Assembly (NCBI GenBank): GCA_958296005.1
Contig: CATQHQ010000002.1
Coordinates: 434,001 to 498,000, forward strand
Direction: 5' to 3'
Origin: Longimicrobiales bacterium
GTDB taxonomy: Bacteria; Gemmatimonadota; Gemmatimonadetes; Longimicrobiales; Gaopeijiaceae
Length of the DNA: 64,000 bases
The notes under the pieces are model-generated. The model had not been told where the DNA came from. It saw nothing but the letters and a program-made list of their open reading frames with translations, and searched no databases. A program made the translations under genes and the position numbers. Of this stretch, positions 49,856 to 60,644 are shown one piece after another. The first letter of the stretch is position 1, and each line of letters starts with the position of its first letter.

Positions 49856-49965
49856 CCTTGGCGTACCGGGCTAGCCAGCCGGACGCCGGGATCGTAGAAT
49901 GCCCCGGTTGCGCTGCATTCAGCCACACCCCTAGCCAAAGTCCCGATCCGAGAGAAGAAACCGTG

Positions 49966-51936
49966 ATGCCGAACGCCGCCGTCGTGCCCCGCGCAGCCAA
50001 GCTCGCGCTCGCCTCCGTCGCCGTCCTCGCACTCGTCCTGCCAACTCCGACCCAGGCGCAAGAGGGCGAGTGGCGGTACTGGGGGAGCGACGCCGCCAGC
50101 ACGCGGTACTCGCCTCTGGACCAGATCGACGCGTCGAACTTCGGCGACCTGGAGGTCGCATGGATATGGCGGGGCGACAACTTCGGCCCCGAAGCGGATC
50201 CGCTGCTCCGCGCCACGCCGATCTACGTGGACGGCAAGCTCTACTCGGTGGCTGGCTCCCGTCGCACCGCGGTGGCGATCGACCCCGCCACCGGCGAGAC
50301 CCTCTGGACCTTCCGCGAACCGCACACCCAGCGCTGGGAAGACTCGATGCGGAAGAACTACGGCAAGGGCGTCGGCTACGCCGAGGTAGGCGGCAGAGGC
50401 GTGATCTACTTGGTTACGCCGGCGTTCTTCCTCCACGCCCTGGACCCGGAGACCGGCTACCCCGTCGAGTCCTTCGGCGACCACGGCGTCGTGGACCTGC
50501 TGGACAACTTGGGTCCCTGGCCCCACGACCGCGACAAGGGGCTCGACCCCAGCACAGGGTACATCACCAACTCGTCCCCGCCGATCGTCGTGAACGGCGT
50601 GGTGGTGGTGGGCAACTCCCACGAGCAGGGCTACTACCAGACGCGCCAGGAGAACGTCCCGGGCAACGTCATGGGCTACGACGCGGCCACAGGGAAGCAC
50701 CTCTGGACGTTCAACGTGATCCCGCAGGAAGGCGAGTACGGCAACGACACGTGGGAGAACGACGCCTGGCGGCGGACAGGCAACGTGTCGGCGTGGGCAC
50801 CTCTCTCGGCGGACCCTGAGCTGGGCTTGGTCTACGTGGTCACCGACCCGCCGACGATCGACTACTTCGGCGGATTCCACCCGGGCGACAACCTCTTCGC
50901 CACGAGCATCCTGGCGATTGACGCGAGCACCGGAGAGCGACGCTGGCACTTCCAGACGGTGCACCACGACGTGTGGAACTACGACAACCCGACGGCGCCC
51001 AACTTGGTGGACGTCACGGTGGACGGCCGGGAGGTCCCGGCGCTCGTCCAGGTCACCAAGCAGGGATGGGCATACGTCCTCAACCGAGCCACCGGCGAGC
51101 CGGTGTGGGACATTGAGGAACGCCCCGTCCCCCAGTCCGACGTGCCGGGCGAGCAGCTGTCGCCCACCCAGCCCTTCGTGACGCGCCCTGCGCCGTTCGA
51201 GATGCAGGGGATCACGGAAGACGATCTGATCGACTTCACGCCCGAGCTGCGTGCGATGGCGATGGAGATCGTCAAGGACTTCCGCCTGGGGCCGCTCTTC
51301 AATCCGCCCTCGAGGGAGAACGCTCCCGACGGCACGCAGGCGGCGATCCACTGTCCCGGCGCGAACGGGGGCGCCAACATCCCCGGCGGAGCAGCCGTGG
51401 ACCCGGAGACCGGCATCCTCTACGTCGCCTCCACGAAGGGGTGCAGCGCTCCCCGACTGGTTCCGGGAACCGACGTGGACCCGGACTCCAACGTGGACTG
51501 GGTGTCGGTGGGACCCGGGGGCGTCCGCGGCCCCGAGGGCCTGCCGATCTTCAAGCCTCCGTACTCGACGATCACCGCCATCGACCTGAACACCGGCGAC
51601 CACGTCTGGCGGATTCCCAACGGTGCCACCCCCGAGTCCGTCAAGAACCACCCGCGGCTCCAGGGCGTGGACGTGGGCAACACGGGAGCCCGATCCCACG
51701 CCACCAAGCTGGTGACCAAGACCTTGCTGATGTACGGCGAGGGCAGGGGCGCGGCACCGATCTTCCGGGCGGTGGACAAGGCGACGGGCAAGGAGCTGGC
51801 GTCGGTCGAGCTGCCGGGCGCCACGCTGACGGCGCCGATGACCTACATGCACGAAGGGGTCCAGTACGTGGTGACGGCGGTGGGAGGTCGGGGGATGGCA
51901 GGTGCGCTGGTGGCGCTGCGGCTGCCGGAGGAGTGA
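49966..51936 (+). CDS. PQQ-dependent (quinoprotein) dehydrogenase-like beta-propeller
   Basis: Signal peptide; repeated W-motifs (YWGSDAASTRYSPLDQIDASNFGDLEVAWIW, AVAIDPATGETLWTFREP, VMGYDAATGKHLWTFN, SILAIDASTGERRWHFQTVHHDVWNYD). Confidence 0.9.
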   Translation: MPNAAVVPRAAKLALASVAVLALVLPTPTQAQEGEWRYWGSDAASTRYSPLDQIDASNFGDLEVAWIWRGDNFGPEADPLLRATPIYVDGKLYSVAGSRRTAVAIDPATGETLWTFREPHTQRWEDSMRKNYGKGVGYAEVGGRGVIYLVTPAFFLHALDPETGYPVESFGDHGVVDLLDNLGPWPHDRDKGLDPSTGYITNSSPPIVVNGVVVVGNSHEQGYYQTRQENVPGNVMGYDAATGKHLWTFNVIPQEGEYGNDTWENDAWRRTGNVSAWAPLSADPELGLVYVVTDPPTIDYFGGFHPGDNLFATSILAIDASTGERRWHFQTVHHDVWNYDNPTAPNLVDVTVDGREVPALVQVTKQGWAYVLNRATGEPVWDIEERPVPQSDVPGEQLSPTQPFVTRPAPFEMQGITEDDLIDFTPELRAMAMEIVKDFRLGPLFNPPSRENAPDGTQAAIHCPGANGGANIPGGAAVDPETGILYVASTKGCSAPRLVPGTDVDPDSNVDWVSVGPGGVRGPEGLPIFKPPYSTITAIDLNTGDHVWRIPNGATPESVKNHPRLQGVDVGNTGARSHATKLVTKTLLMYGEGRGAAPIFRAVDKATGKELASVELPGATLTAPMTYMHEGVQYVVTAVGGRGMAGALVALRLPEE

Positions 51937-52838
51937 CGACCGCCGTGTCCCGGTCCCTTGCGGCCCGGCGCCTCACTGGAGTGCCGCTGACCGCTTGCCT
52001 CCTCGTCGGAGGGTGCCGGCCCGCCGCCGGCCCGCCGGAGAACCCTCTCGCCGCCTTCGACGGCAGCGGGGGACGCTGGGTGGACCTGTCCCACTCCTTC
52101 GGTCCGACCACGATCTACTGGCCCACCGACACCGCGGGCTTCCAGCACACCGAGCTGGCGTACGGCGTTACCGAAGCCGGATGGTTCTACTCGTCCTACG
52201 CCTTCGCTTCCGCCGAGCACGGGGGAACGCACCTGGACGCCCCCAGCCACTTCGCAGAGGGCAGGCGGACGGCGGACCAAGTGCCGCTCTCCAGCCTGAT
52301 CGCGCCAGCGTCGGTCGTGGACGTGTCGGCCAAGGCGACGCCCGACTACCAACTCTCGGTGGCCGATCTCCAGGCGTGGGAGGCGGAGCACGGACGCATC
52401 GCCGACGGCTCGGTGCTGCTGGTGCGGACGGGCTGGTCGGAGCGGTGGAGCGATCGGACCGCGTACTTGGGGACGTCGGCGACCGGCCCCGCCGCCGTGG
52501 CCGAGCTCCACTTCCCGGGGATCGGCCCGGACGCGGCCCAGTGGCTCGTGGAGAACCGCACCGTGGTTGCGGTGGGGATCGATACCCCGAGCATCGATTA
52601 CGGCCAGTCCTCGAACTTCGAGTCCCACGTGATTCTGTACGCCCAGAACGTCGCGGGGTTCGAGAACGTGGCCAAGCTGGGCGAGCTTCCGGCAACGGGG
52701 GCGGCCGTCGTTGCCCTGCCGATGAAGATCGAGAACGGAAGCGGCGGGCCGCTTAGGATCGTCGCATATCTTCCCGCGCCGCCAGCTACATCCTCCATGG
52801 CTCGGACTGCGAGGCTCTGCTCGCAGAGGCCGGACTGA
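51933..52838 (+). CDS. Cyclase-family (kynurenine formamidase-like) lipoprotein; C-terminal tail probably aberrant
   Basis: VDLSHSFGPTTIYWPTD...SAEHGGTHLDAPSHFAEG; GTG start overlapping the PQQ-DH stop; LVGGC lipobox. Confidence 0.85.
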   Translation: MTTAVSRSLAARRLTGVPLTACLLVGGCRPAAGPPENPLAAFDGSGGRWVDLSHSFGPTTIYWPTDTAGFQHTELAYGVTEAGWFYSSYAFASAEHGGTHLDAPSHFAEGRRTADQVPLSSLIAPASVVDVSAKATPDYQLSVADLQAWEAEHGRIADGSVLLVRTGWSERWSDRTAYLGTSATGPAAVAELHFPGIGPDAAQWLVENRTVVAVGIDTPSIDYGQSSNFESHVILYAQNVAGFENVAKLGELPATGAAVVALPMKIENGSGGPLRIVAYLPAPPATSSMARTARLCSQRPD

Positions 52839-52861
52839 TCGGCGAGGGCCGACCCATCGAG

Positions 52862-53056
52862 ATGGGAGAGGACTGGATCGAGCGAGAGGCTCAGGAGATC
52901 GAGGACATCGGCATCCGGGCGATGGCTCGCATCTACGACGAGGAGAAGGCTCGACTCGCCGCCCGCTTCCCACGACTCAGCCCCAAGCGCATCGAGGCTA
53001 TGGCAGACGCCTACATGATCCGGGAGGGCCACTGGCTCCCCGAGACCCCAGCCTAG
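52862..53056 (+). CDS. Small hypothetical protein
   Basis: 64-aa ORF MGEDWIEREAQEIEDIGIRAMARIYDEEKARL...; may start further upstream in the same frame (..ASYILHGSDCEALLAEAGLIGEGRPIEM). Confidence 0.4.
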   Translation: MGEDWIEREAQEIEDIGIRAMARIYDEEKARLAARFPRLSPKRIEAMADAYMIREGHWLPETPA

Positions 53057-53068
53057 AGGAGAACTCCC

Positions 53069-53416
53069 ATGGAAGATCCCCGTTCCACGGGCATGAGAGG
53101 CAAGCTCCAACACCCGGCGGCCATAACCGCCATCATCCTGCTCGGAGGCTTGGGCGCGGTAGGGCTCAAGACCGGCATCAAGATCTACGCCGAGCGGGTC
53201 GAGGCTCGCGAGGTCGTGGACCGGATCCGGGGCATCACCATGCGGAAGCTCGACCGGCCCTGCAAGGACTTCGAGGAGGGCCGGAAGGTTAGCAGAACCC
53301 TCCTGCTCGCCTTGGAAGACCTGGGCAATGGCGACTCCGAGAAGGCTAACGCCCGGCTGAGCTTCACGCTCGGCGGCTCGGAATGTGGCAGACGGCTCCT
53401 CGGCTCTCAGCGGTAG
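53069..53416 (+). CDS. Small single-TM hypothetical protein
   Basis: 115-aa ORF with hydrophobic HPAAITAIILLGGLGAVGL. Confidence 0.5.
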   Translation: MEDPRSTGMRGKLQHPAAITAIILLGGLGAVGLKTGIKIYAERVEAREVVDRIRGITMRKLDRPCKDFEEGRKVSRTLLLALEDLGNGDSEKANARLSFTLGGSECGRRLLGSQR

Positions 53417-53509
53417 AAGGCATTGGAGGGAGTTATAGCTTAGGAAGCTCCAAAGGCGGAAGGCGATACTCGGTCGCCTACGCCGATCCCATATAACGGG
53501 AGGAAGCGT

Positions 53510-53686
53510 ATGACTTGGAGGCTCATTGCCAGAGCGAGCCTCGCGACCGCGGCGGCTTGGACCGCAGGATGCTCCGGCGAATCGCCTACCCAGCCGCAGG
53601 AGTCGACCGGGCCATCGGAGCTTCTGGTCAATAGGTGGAGCATGATGCGGGCCGCTCGCCGCCCGGTGAAGATCAACAAGCTCTAG
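53510..53686 (+). CDS. Small putative lipoprotein
   Basis: 58-aa ORF MTWRLIARASLATAAAWTAGCSGESPTQPQ...VKINKL; lipobox-like WTAGC; stop shares CTAG with convergent Rpn copy 3. Confidence 0.45.
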   Translation: MTWRLIARASLATAAAWTAGCSGESPTQPQESTGPSELLVNRWSMMRAARRPVKINKL

Positions 53687-54624
53687 GCAAGAGCTCCCGC
53701 CGCCTGAGCCAGAAAGTCGCGGCCGTTCCCGCAGTCGATGATCAAATCGGCGACCTCGGCAACTCGCTCCAGGTCCGCCACGCCCTCCAGCAACGCGGCA
53801 AGCCCCTCCGCCGTCTCCGAACCAAACTTCCGCTGCGCTAAGCGCACCAGCGTAGCCTGCTGCGCGAGCCGTGCGCGTGCCTCGCTTTCCTGCCGACCTT
53901 CCTGCCGGCCTTCCTTCCGGGCCTCCTGCCGACCTTGCCGACGGCCCTCCTCGAGTCCCTTCCGGTGGGCTTCCCGGCGCTCCGCCGCCCACCACGTATC
54001 CACGACCGGGCTCGCCAGGTCCTCCAGCTCCCGCAACTTCGCCATCTCTTCCTCCTTGGCTCCCTCTTCGATCATCGAACTCCGCACCCACTCCACCAAC
54101 GCCCGTCTCGCCGGGCTGTCCTCCGGCAGCAACTCCCGCAACGTCGCCAGCGCCTCGTCAAATTCGGCTCGGTCCCGGGCGTAGCGCAACCTCAACCCCG
54201 CCGTCCGGGGCGTGTCCGCCCGCGTCAGTGCCTTCGCCTCCTCCGCCTCCGACACCAGTAGGAACTCGTGGCCGAGGGCGAACGGCAGGAACGCTTTCGC
54301 CTCGTCCGTCAGCATCTCCTCGAGGCGGGTTGGCGCGTCCCACGGCTTGGTCCCTACGTACACAACGATCGGCAGCACAGGCGGTAGCTTCCGCCGCTCC
54401 TGCACTTCCGAGTCCTTGGCGAGCTCCTCGTAGACCAGGGCCGTCTCCAGCAGGATGCGCACGGGCATGCGCCAGTCCACCGTGGACTGGGCCTCGAAGA
54501 GGAAGACGACGTAGAGCCAAGAATCCCGGAACGGCGCCTTCCACACCATGTCCGCGTGGCGGACGGTTCTGGACTTGCTGTCGATGTACTCGGTCGACCC
54601 CTTCCAGAGTCCGGTGAGCTCCAA
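53683..54624 (-). CDS. Rpn-family nuclease/putative transposase, copy 3 (N-terminally shortened)
   Basis: YIDSKSRTVRHADMVWKAPFRDSWLYVVFLFEAQSTVDWRMPVRILLETALVYEELAKDSEVQERRKLPPVLPIVVYVGTKPWDAPT...; TTG start in the track; lacks about 75-80 N-terminal codons present in copy 1. Confidence 0.8.
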   Translation of the reverse strand: MELTGLWKGSTEYIDSKSRTVRHADMVWKAPFRDSWLYVVFLFEAQSTVDWRMPVRILLETALVYEELAKDSEVQERRKLPPVLPIVVYVGTKPWDAPTRLEEMLTDEAKAFLPFALGHEFLLVSEAEEAKALTRADTPRTAGLRLRYARDRAEFDEALATLRELLPEDSPARRALVEWVRSSMIEEGAKEEEMAKLRELEDLASPVVDTWWAAERREAHRKGLEEGRRQGRQEARKEGRQEGRQESEARARLAQQATLVRLAQRKFGSETAEGLAALLEGVADLERVAEVADLIIDCGNGRDFLAQAAGALA

Positions 54625-54685
54625 GCGAGCGACGATCTCTCCGACGACGACGATCTCTGGAGGACCAAGGACCGGGCTCGGGGGA

Positions 54686-54747
54686 CTCGCCGAAGCTGCG
54701 TTCCCCTATAGCGTCGCGATCTGGAATGGGCGTCTCCATGGCTGGAT
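54686..54747 (-). repeat. Conserved ~61-bp leader upstream of Rpn copy 3
   Basis: Reverse complement catccagccatggagacgcccattccagatcgcgacgctataggggaacg.cagcttcggcgag matches 4646-4706. Confidence 0.65.
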
Positions 54748-54785
54748 GGGACTACTGACGCGGGCCGCCCACCGCCAGCCGATCC

Positions 54786-56936
54786 TCACCACTCCCCGAG
54801 AGCCAGAACCTCTTCGAGCACGTCGTCCACCTGGGGCAGGACGACTTTTTCCATTTCGGGGGAGTAGGGCACCCAGGTGTCCATTGCGCCGACGCGCCGC
54901 ACGGGGCCGTCCAGCCAGGGGAAGAGCTCGTCGGCTACCTGCGCTGCGATCTCGCCGCCGAGTCCGAACGTCACGGCGTCCTCGTGGGCGATCAGGACCT
55001 TGTTGGTGCGGCGGACCGACGCCGCCACCGTCTCCATGTCCAGGGGCGAGAGCGTCCGCAGGTCGATCACTTCCGCGCTCACCCCGTAGCGGTCCTCGGC
55101 GATCCGGGCCGCGTCGATCGAGCGCTTCACCAGGGCGCCGCACGCCACGACGGTCAGATCCCGGCCGGGACGGACCACCTTCGCCTTGCCGAACGGCACC
55201 ATGTATTCGGGGCCGGGGTAGGCGCCCTTGTTGTGGACTTGGCGGTACAGGTGCTTGTGCTCCAGGAAGAGAACCGGATCGTCGCAGCGGATCGCGGTAC
55301 GCAGGAGGCCGTTGGCGTCCAAGGCGTTCGACGGCAGGACGACACGCAGGCCGGGCGTGTGGGTGAAGAGCGTCGCGCCGGTCTGCGAGTGGTACATCCC
55401 GCCCTTGATGTAGCCGCCGTAGGTGGTGCGCACGACCACGGGCGACGACCAGTCCCCCGCCGAGCGGTAGCGCATCGTCGCCAGCTCGTTCCGCAGCTGC
55501 ATGAACGCCGGCCAGATGTAGTCGAAGAACTGGATCTCGATCACGGGCTTGAGCCCGCGAGCCGCCATCCCCACCGCACGCCCCACGATGTTCGCTTCCG
55601 CCAACGGCGCATTGTACACCCGCTCGCTCCCGAACCGCGCCTGGAGCCCGTGGGTCACCTTGAACACTCCGCCCTTGCCCTTTACTTCGCTCAGGGCGTC
55701 CTCCCGCGAAGCGTCCGCCACGTCTTGGCCGAACACGACGATTCGGGGGTCCCGCCGCATCTCGTCGCGCAGGCACCGGTTCAGCAGGTCCACCATCGTC
55801 AGGGGACGGTCGTCATCAAAGGCGGGCCGGTCCTCGGTGTCGAACTCGTCGCCGCACGGGTCCACGGTTTCCGAGAAGAGCCACTGGGTTGCGGTTTCGG
55901 GTCCGGGCTGGGGGTGCTCCAGCGCCTGGTCCGCCGCCGCTCCCACTTCCGCCTTCACGTCCGCCTCCAGCCGATCCAGCTGCACCTCCGTGGCCGCCCC
56001 GGCGTCGATCAGGAGCTGCCGAGTCCGCGGCAGGGGGTCCCGGCGGTCCTGCTGGGCGCGCTCCGTCGACGACCGGTAGAGGGATTCGTCGTCGGACGCG
56101 GAGTGGGAGTAGGGCCGGGTCGTATGGGCGTGGAGCAGGGCCGGCCCCCGCCTCGCACGACACCAGCCGACGACTTCGGCGGAGGCCCGCCAGCTCTCCA
56201 GCACGTCGGTCCCGTCGCATTCGACGATCTTCAGGTCCGGGAACCCGGTGAGCAGCCGCGAGACGTTGCCGCCGGCAGTCTGCACTTCGACGGGCACCGA
56301 GATCGCGTACTCGTTGTCCTCCACCAAGAAGAGGACCGGCAGCTTCAGGTTGCACGCCGTGTTGAGCGCCTCCCAAAACTCGCCCTGGGACGTGGTCCCG
56401 TCGCCGGCGCAGCACACGATGATCTCGTCGGTCGCAAAGCTGCCCACGTGCCGACGCAGTTCGGGGCGTCTCGCCGCCCGGAGACCCGCTTCCGCGGTCC
56501 CCACGGCTTGCAGAAACTGGGTTCCCGTCGGCGACGAGGCCGACACGATGTTGAAGCGCTTGTCTCCGAAGTGGGCGGGCATCTGGCGTCCGCCGCTGTT
56601 TGGGTCCGCCGCCGCACCCATGGTCTGGAGGAAGTGGTCCATGGGGGACTGCCCCAGCGCCAGCGCCAGCGCCCGGTCCCGATAGTACAGGTAGAACCAG
56701 TCCGACTTGGGGTCGAGCCAATCGGCGAGTCCGACCTGAACCGCCTCGTGGCCCGCTCCCGCGATCTGAAAGAAGACCTTGCCCTGCTTCTGAAGCGCCA
56801 TTTCCCGGTCGTCGATCGTCCGGGCGGTGACCATCGTCCGGTACCACCGCAACAACGTCTCGCGGCTCGGAAGCTCCGGTTCAGCCTCCGTCTCCGCGTT
56901 GATCTGTCGCTCCAGCGTCGCCATGGCGACTCCCAA
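54786..56936 (-). CDS. 2-oxoacid (branched-chain/pyruvate-type) dehydrogenase E1, fused alpha+beta
   Basis: Alpha part [47 protein letters not shown]...[37 protein letters not shown]; beta part [52 protein letters not shown]...[43 protein letters not shown]. Confidence 0.92.
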   Translation of the reverse strand: MGVAMATLERQINAETEAEPELPSRETLLRWYRTMVTARTIDDREMALQKQGKVFFQIAGAGHEAVQVGLADWLDPKSDWFYLYYRDRALALALGQSPMDHFLQTMGAAADPNSGGRQMPAHFGDKRFNIVSASSPTGTQFLQAVGTAEAGLRAARRPELRRHVGSFATDEIIVCCAGDGTTSQGEFWEALNTACNLKLPVLFLVEDNEYAISVPVEVQTAGGNVSRLLTGFPDLKIVECDGTDVLESWRASAEVVGWCRARRGPALLHAHTTRPYSHSASDDESLYRSSTERAQQDRRDPLPRTRQLLIDAGAATEVQLDRLEADVKAEVGAAADQALEHPQPGPETATQWLFSETVDPCGDEFDTEDRPAFDDDRPLTMVDLLNRCLRDEMRRDPRIVVFGQDVADASREDALSEVKGKGGVFKVTHGLQARFGSERVYNAPLAEANIVGRAVGMAARGLKPVIEIQFFDYIWPAFMQLRNELATMRYRSAGDWSSPVVVRTTYGGYIKGGMYHSQTGATLFTHTPGLRVVLPSNALDANGLLRTAIRCDDPVLFLEHKHLYRQVHNKGAYPGPEYMVPFGKAKVVRPGRDLTVVACGALVKRSIDAARIAEDRYGVSAEVIDLRTLSPLDMETVAASVRRTNKVLIAHEDAVTFGLGGEIAAQVADELFPWLDGPVRRVGAMDTWVPYSPEMEKVVLPQVDDVLEEVLALGEW

Positions 56937-56970
56937 GTCCTCGTAGTCGGGCGGTCCCTCGCGTACGAGC

Positions 56971-59085
56971 CTAGCTCGACAACATAACGCCCCCGGCCTG
57001 TTTCAGCCTGTCGCTCAGCGCCTCCGGCGAATCCGCGGGTTCCTGGCAGGTTGCTCCGACGCAAACGAACGCCCGGCCGACCTGCTTCCGTCGACCTTGC
57101 ATCGCCGGGAGCGCGGCCACCACCGGATCATCTGGATCGCCTCCCGCGATCACCCGGTTGGGGTGGGAGTGACGGTGCGCTACGGCCAGCATCTCACCCA
57201 CGCGGCCCGGCACGTCCGCCAGCACGACCTCGAGCCGGGGCGTTGCCGCCACGAAGGCAGCGGTCAGCAGGCGACCGGCGGCTTGGGGGTAGCGCTCCAT
57301 CGCGCCCACCTCGCGAGCGACGACCCGTTCGGCGACTCGTTCGCGCTCCTTGTCGCCCGTGACCGCTCCCAGCCGCACGAGAAGTTCGGCTGCCAGGGAG
57401 TTCCCCGACGGCGTCGCGTTGTCCAGGATGTCGCGGGGTCGCACGACCAAGCGCTCGCCGTCCTCCGGCGAGTCGTGGAAGAGACCGTCGCGGGCGGACC
57501 AGAACCGCTCGACCATTGCGTCGCCCATCCACTCCGCTTCCCGGAGCCACCGGGGGTCGAGGGTCGCCTCGTAGAGAGAGAGGAAGGCGTTGCCCAGCGC
57601 CCCGTGGTCGTCCAGGAACGCCTCGACGTGGACGCGGCCGGCGGAGAGCACCCGGAAGAGCCGGTCCTTGCGACGGAGCGCGTCCAGAAGAAACTCCGCG
57701 GCCCGCAGCGCCGCCGCCGTGTACTCCGGGCGTCCCAGCGCGGGACCGGCCTCGGCCAGGGCACGGACGGCAAAGCCGTTCCAGCACGCCAGGACCTTCT
57801 CGTCGCGGAACGGCGCGGGCCGGTCGCTCCGCCGGGCCTTGAGGGCGGCCAAACCGTCCCCGAGAGCACGGTCCAGATCGTCGCGGGCCATGCCTTCCTG
57901 CCGGGCGACCGCGTCCAGGTCGTGGGGCAGGTGGAGGATGTTCCGGCCCTCGAAGTTGCCCGGCTCGCTCACGTCGTAGGCCCTGCACAGGAGGCTGGCC
58001 GCGTCCCGGCCGAGAACGTCCCGCACCTCCCCCGGCGTCCAGAGGTAGAAGGCGCCTTCCTCGGGAACCGCCTTTAACCTGCGGGTCCCGTCGCTGCCTG
58101 CGGCCCCGTCGCCGAACGGAAGCGAGTCGGCGTCCCGGGCGGAGTAGAACGCGCCGTCGGGCGAGGTCAGGTCCTCCAACACGTAGTCCAGCGTCTCCTC
58201 GGCGACCCGCCCCAACCCCGGCGCGCCCAGCAAGTGCGCCCGCACCAGCGCTCCGGCCAGGAGGGCGTTGTCGTACAGCATCTTCTCGAAGTGCGGGACC
58301 AGCCAGTGGGCATCCACGGAGTAGCGGTGGAACCCACCTCCGGCGTGGTCCCGGATGCCTCCCGCGGCCATCCGCGAAAGCGTGTGCACGCCCATCGACA
58401 CACCCAGCCCCTTGCCGTTTCCGGTGCGCAGCAGGAACTCCAAGAGCACCGGCTGGGGGAACTTGGGCGCGCCTCCGAAGCCGCCGTGGACGGGATCGAA
58501 GCTCCGTCCGACGGCCGAGACCGCGTGGCCGAAGAGCCGCTCGTCGTCGGCGCTGAAGCGGCCGCTGCCTGGGTGCGGCTCGCCGGTGCTCCGCGCCAGC
58601 GCTTCTCGCAGCCGCCCGCCGGCCCGAAGCACGTCGTCGCGGTTGGAGTTCCACGCGCCGGAGACCGCCATCAGCACTTGGCGGAACGACGGCATGCCGT
58701 AGCGGGGCTCGGGGGGATAGTAGGTGCCGCCGTGGAAGGGCACGCCCTGCGGGGTGAGAAACGCGGTCAGCGGCCACCCGCCCTGGCCCGTCATCGACTG
58801 GACCGCCTTCATGTAGACCGAGTCCAGGTCGGGTCGCTCTTCCCGATCCACCTTGACGTTGACGAACGCCCGGTTCATCAGTCGAGCCGTTTCCGGGTCC
58901 TCGAACGACTCCCGCTCCATGACGTGGCACCAGTGGCACGCCGAGTAGCCGATGGAGAGCAGGATCGGTCGGTCCGTCTCCTCGGCGATCGCCAGGGCTT
59001 CGTCGCCCCAAGGGTGCCACTCCACCGGATTGCCGGCGTGCTGGAGCAGATAGGGACTGGTTTCCTGGGCGAGGCGGTTGGTCAT
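56971..59085 (-). CDS. DUF255 / thioredoxin-domain protein (YyaL/SPATA20-like)
   Basis: [92 protein letters not shown]. Confidence 0.93.
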   Translation of the reverse strand: MTNRLAQETSPYLLQHAGNPVEWHPWGDEALAIAEETDRPILLSIGYSACHWCHVMERESFEDPETARLMNRAFVNVKVDREERPDLDSVYMKAVQSMTGQGGWPLTAFLTPQGVPFHGGTYYPPEPRYGMPSFRQVLMAVSGAWNSNRDDVLRAGGRLREALARSTGEPHPGSGRFSADDERLFGHAVSAVGRSFDPVHGGFGGAPKFPQPVLLEFLLRTGNGKGLGVSMGVHTLSRMAAGGIRDHAGGGFHRYSVDAHWLVPHFEKMLYDNALLAGALVRAHLLGAPGLGRVAEETLDYVLEDLTSPDGAFYSARDADSLPFGDGAAGSDGTRRLKAVPEEGAFYLWTPGEVRDVLGRDAASLLCRAYDVSEPGNFEGRNILHLPHDLDAVARQEGMARDDLDRALGDGLAALKARRSDRPAPFRDEKVLACWNGFAVRALAEAGPALGRPEYTAAALRAAEFLLDALRRKDRLFRVLSAGRVHVEAFLDDHGALGNAFLSLYEATLDPRWLREAEWMGDAMVERFWSARDGLFHDSPEDGERLVVRPRDILDNATPSGNSLAAELLVRLGAVTGDKERERVAERVVAREVGAMERYPQAAGRLLTAAFVAATPRLEVVLADVPGRVGEMLAVAHRHSHPNRVIAGGDPDDPVVAALPAMQGRRKQVGRAFVCVGATCQEPADSPEALSDRLKQAGGVMLSS

Positions 59086-59172
59086 GGCACGCAAGATAGG
59101 TCGAGCAAGGCCGGACCGCCCGTCGGCGCGGCTCGTGCCCGGAAGCGATAGCTTTCCGAGGCGGCCCGGCGG

Positions 59173-60033
59173 TTGCGGCCGTCCGACGCCAACCCGGTGT
59201 CTGCCAAGAAGGAGGCTTCCCTGCGCGGCCTGACTCGCCGTTTCCTCGTCCTCGCCCTCTGCCGCCCGAAGCTCTGGCCCGCGATGCTGTCCGCGGCCTG
59301 GGCCTTTCGAGCCAGGGGATGGTACCGGCGGTACCCGTTCCTGCCCCTGCCGTCGAAGGAGTACGTGCGGTGGCGGCTGGAGACGGCGTACGGCGATCCG
59401 GAGGCCGTGCCTCCCGCCGAGGAGCTGGCCGGCTTCCTGTCGTGGTCGGCGAACCTCCGGCGGCAGATGCGGCCCGAGCGGAAGGGCGTGGCGGTCAAGG
59501 TGGCGGCGGTTGCGGCGCTGGTCGCCTTCGCCGTCTGGGCGAACCTGCGGGCAGCGGAGTACGACGCCGTTCGGGAGGCAGCGGCCTCGGCGGGCTACCT
59601 CGGCTTGTTGGCGGCGTCGGCGGTGAGCGGCTTCAACCTGATCGCGCCGATCCCCGTCGCCACCTTCTACCCGTTCCTGATCGAAGCCGGGTTCCAGCCG
59701 CTGCCCACCTTGGCTACGATCGCTTTGGGGATGACCGGCGGCGACTTCCTGGGCTACCTGGTGGGGGACGCCTCTCGGGCCCTGGCGGGAGACCGTATTG
59801 GCGGCTTCCGCGCCCGAGTGGAGCGGCTCCATCGCCGACACCCCTTGCTGCCGCTGGGGCTGCTGTTCCTCTACGCCGCGTTCGCCCCCGTTCCCAACGA
59901 GCTGCTGGTCATCCCCCTTGCCTTCATGCGGTATCCTCTCGGCGGAATTATGCTGGCGGTCTTCATGGGCAACATGATCTTCAACACTTGGCTGGCGCTT
60001 GGCGTCGCCTGGCTCTTCGGAGGCGGCGGATGA
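59173..60033 (+). CDS. VTT/DedA-like membrane protein
   Basis: Hydrophobic C-terminal half: [28 protein letters not shown]...[16 protein letters not shown]...[41 protein letters not shown]. Confidence 0.6.
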   Translation: MRPSDANPVSAKKEASLRGLTRRFLVLALCRPKLWPAMLSAAWAFRARGWYRRYPFLPLPSKEYVRWRLETAYGDPEAVPPAEELAGFLSWSANLRRQMRPERKGVAVKVAAVAALVAFAVWANLRAAEYDAVREAAASAGYLGLLAASAVSGFNLIAPIPVATFYPFLIEAGFQPLPTLATIALGMTGGDFLGYLVGDASRALAGDRIGGFRARVERLHRRHPLLPLGLLFLYAAFAPVPNELLVIPLAFMRYPLGGIMLAVFMGNMIFNTWLALGVAWLFGGGG

Positions 60034-60644
60034 GCTTGCTGATCGCCGGCCTCACGGGAAATGTGGGCGCGGGCAAGTCCACGGTCGCCGAGCTTTGGCG
60101 GCGCGCCGGGGTCCCGGTGGCGTCGGCGGACGAGTTCGCGCGCCAAGCGGTGGTGCCCGGCTCGCGGGCCCTCGCCCGGATCGCCGAGCTCTTCGGCCCG
60201 GGCGTGGTCGGCCCCTCCGGCGCAATGGACCGGGCGGCGGTGCGGCGCATCGCCTTTCGCGACCCCGAGGCCCGGCGGCGGCTGGAGGCGGTCGTTCATC
60301 CCGAGGTGAAGCGTCTCCGCGACGAATGGACCGAAGCGCAGCGGTCCGCCGGGGTCCGTTTGGCGGCGTGGGAAGTGCCCCTCCTCTTCGAAACCGGAAT
60401 GGAGCGAGAGGTGGACGTGGTGGTGCTGGTGGACGCGCCGGTCTCCGTTCGCAGGAAGCGGATCATGGAGACGCGGGGACTGTCCGAAGCCGAGGCCGAC
60501 GCCGTCATCGAAGCCCAGCATCCTGCCGAAGAGAAGCGGATGCTGGCAGGGTGCGTGATGGAGAACGGAGGCACCCAGGCCGAGCTGGCCGACCGGGCTG
60601 CCGAGGTACTGGAAGAGTTGAAGCGACGGGCCGTCGAACGATGA
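60030..60644 (+). CDS. coaE: Dephospho-CoA kinase
   Basis: [39 protein letters not shown]...[13 protein letters not shown]...[28 protein letters not shown] overlap. Confidence 0.88.
   Translation: MSLLIAGLTGNVGAGKSTVAELWRRAGVPVASADEFARQAVVPGSRALARIAELFGPGVVGPSGAMDRAAVRRIAFRDPEARRRLEAVVHPEVKRLRDEWTEAQRSAGVRLAAWEVPLLFETGMEREVDVVVLVDAPVSVRRKRIMETRGLSEAEADAVIEAQHPAEEKRMLAGCVMENGGTQAELADRAAEVLEELKRRAVER

Noticed and set aside
56971-59841. 956-aa version of the DUF255 ORF
   Set aside because: The family N-terminus [23 protein letters not shown] starts at 59085; the extension is antisense to the divergent membrane-protein gene.
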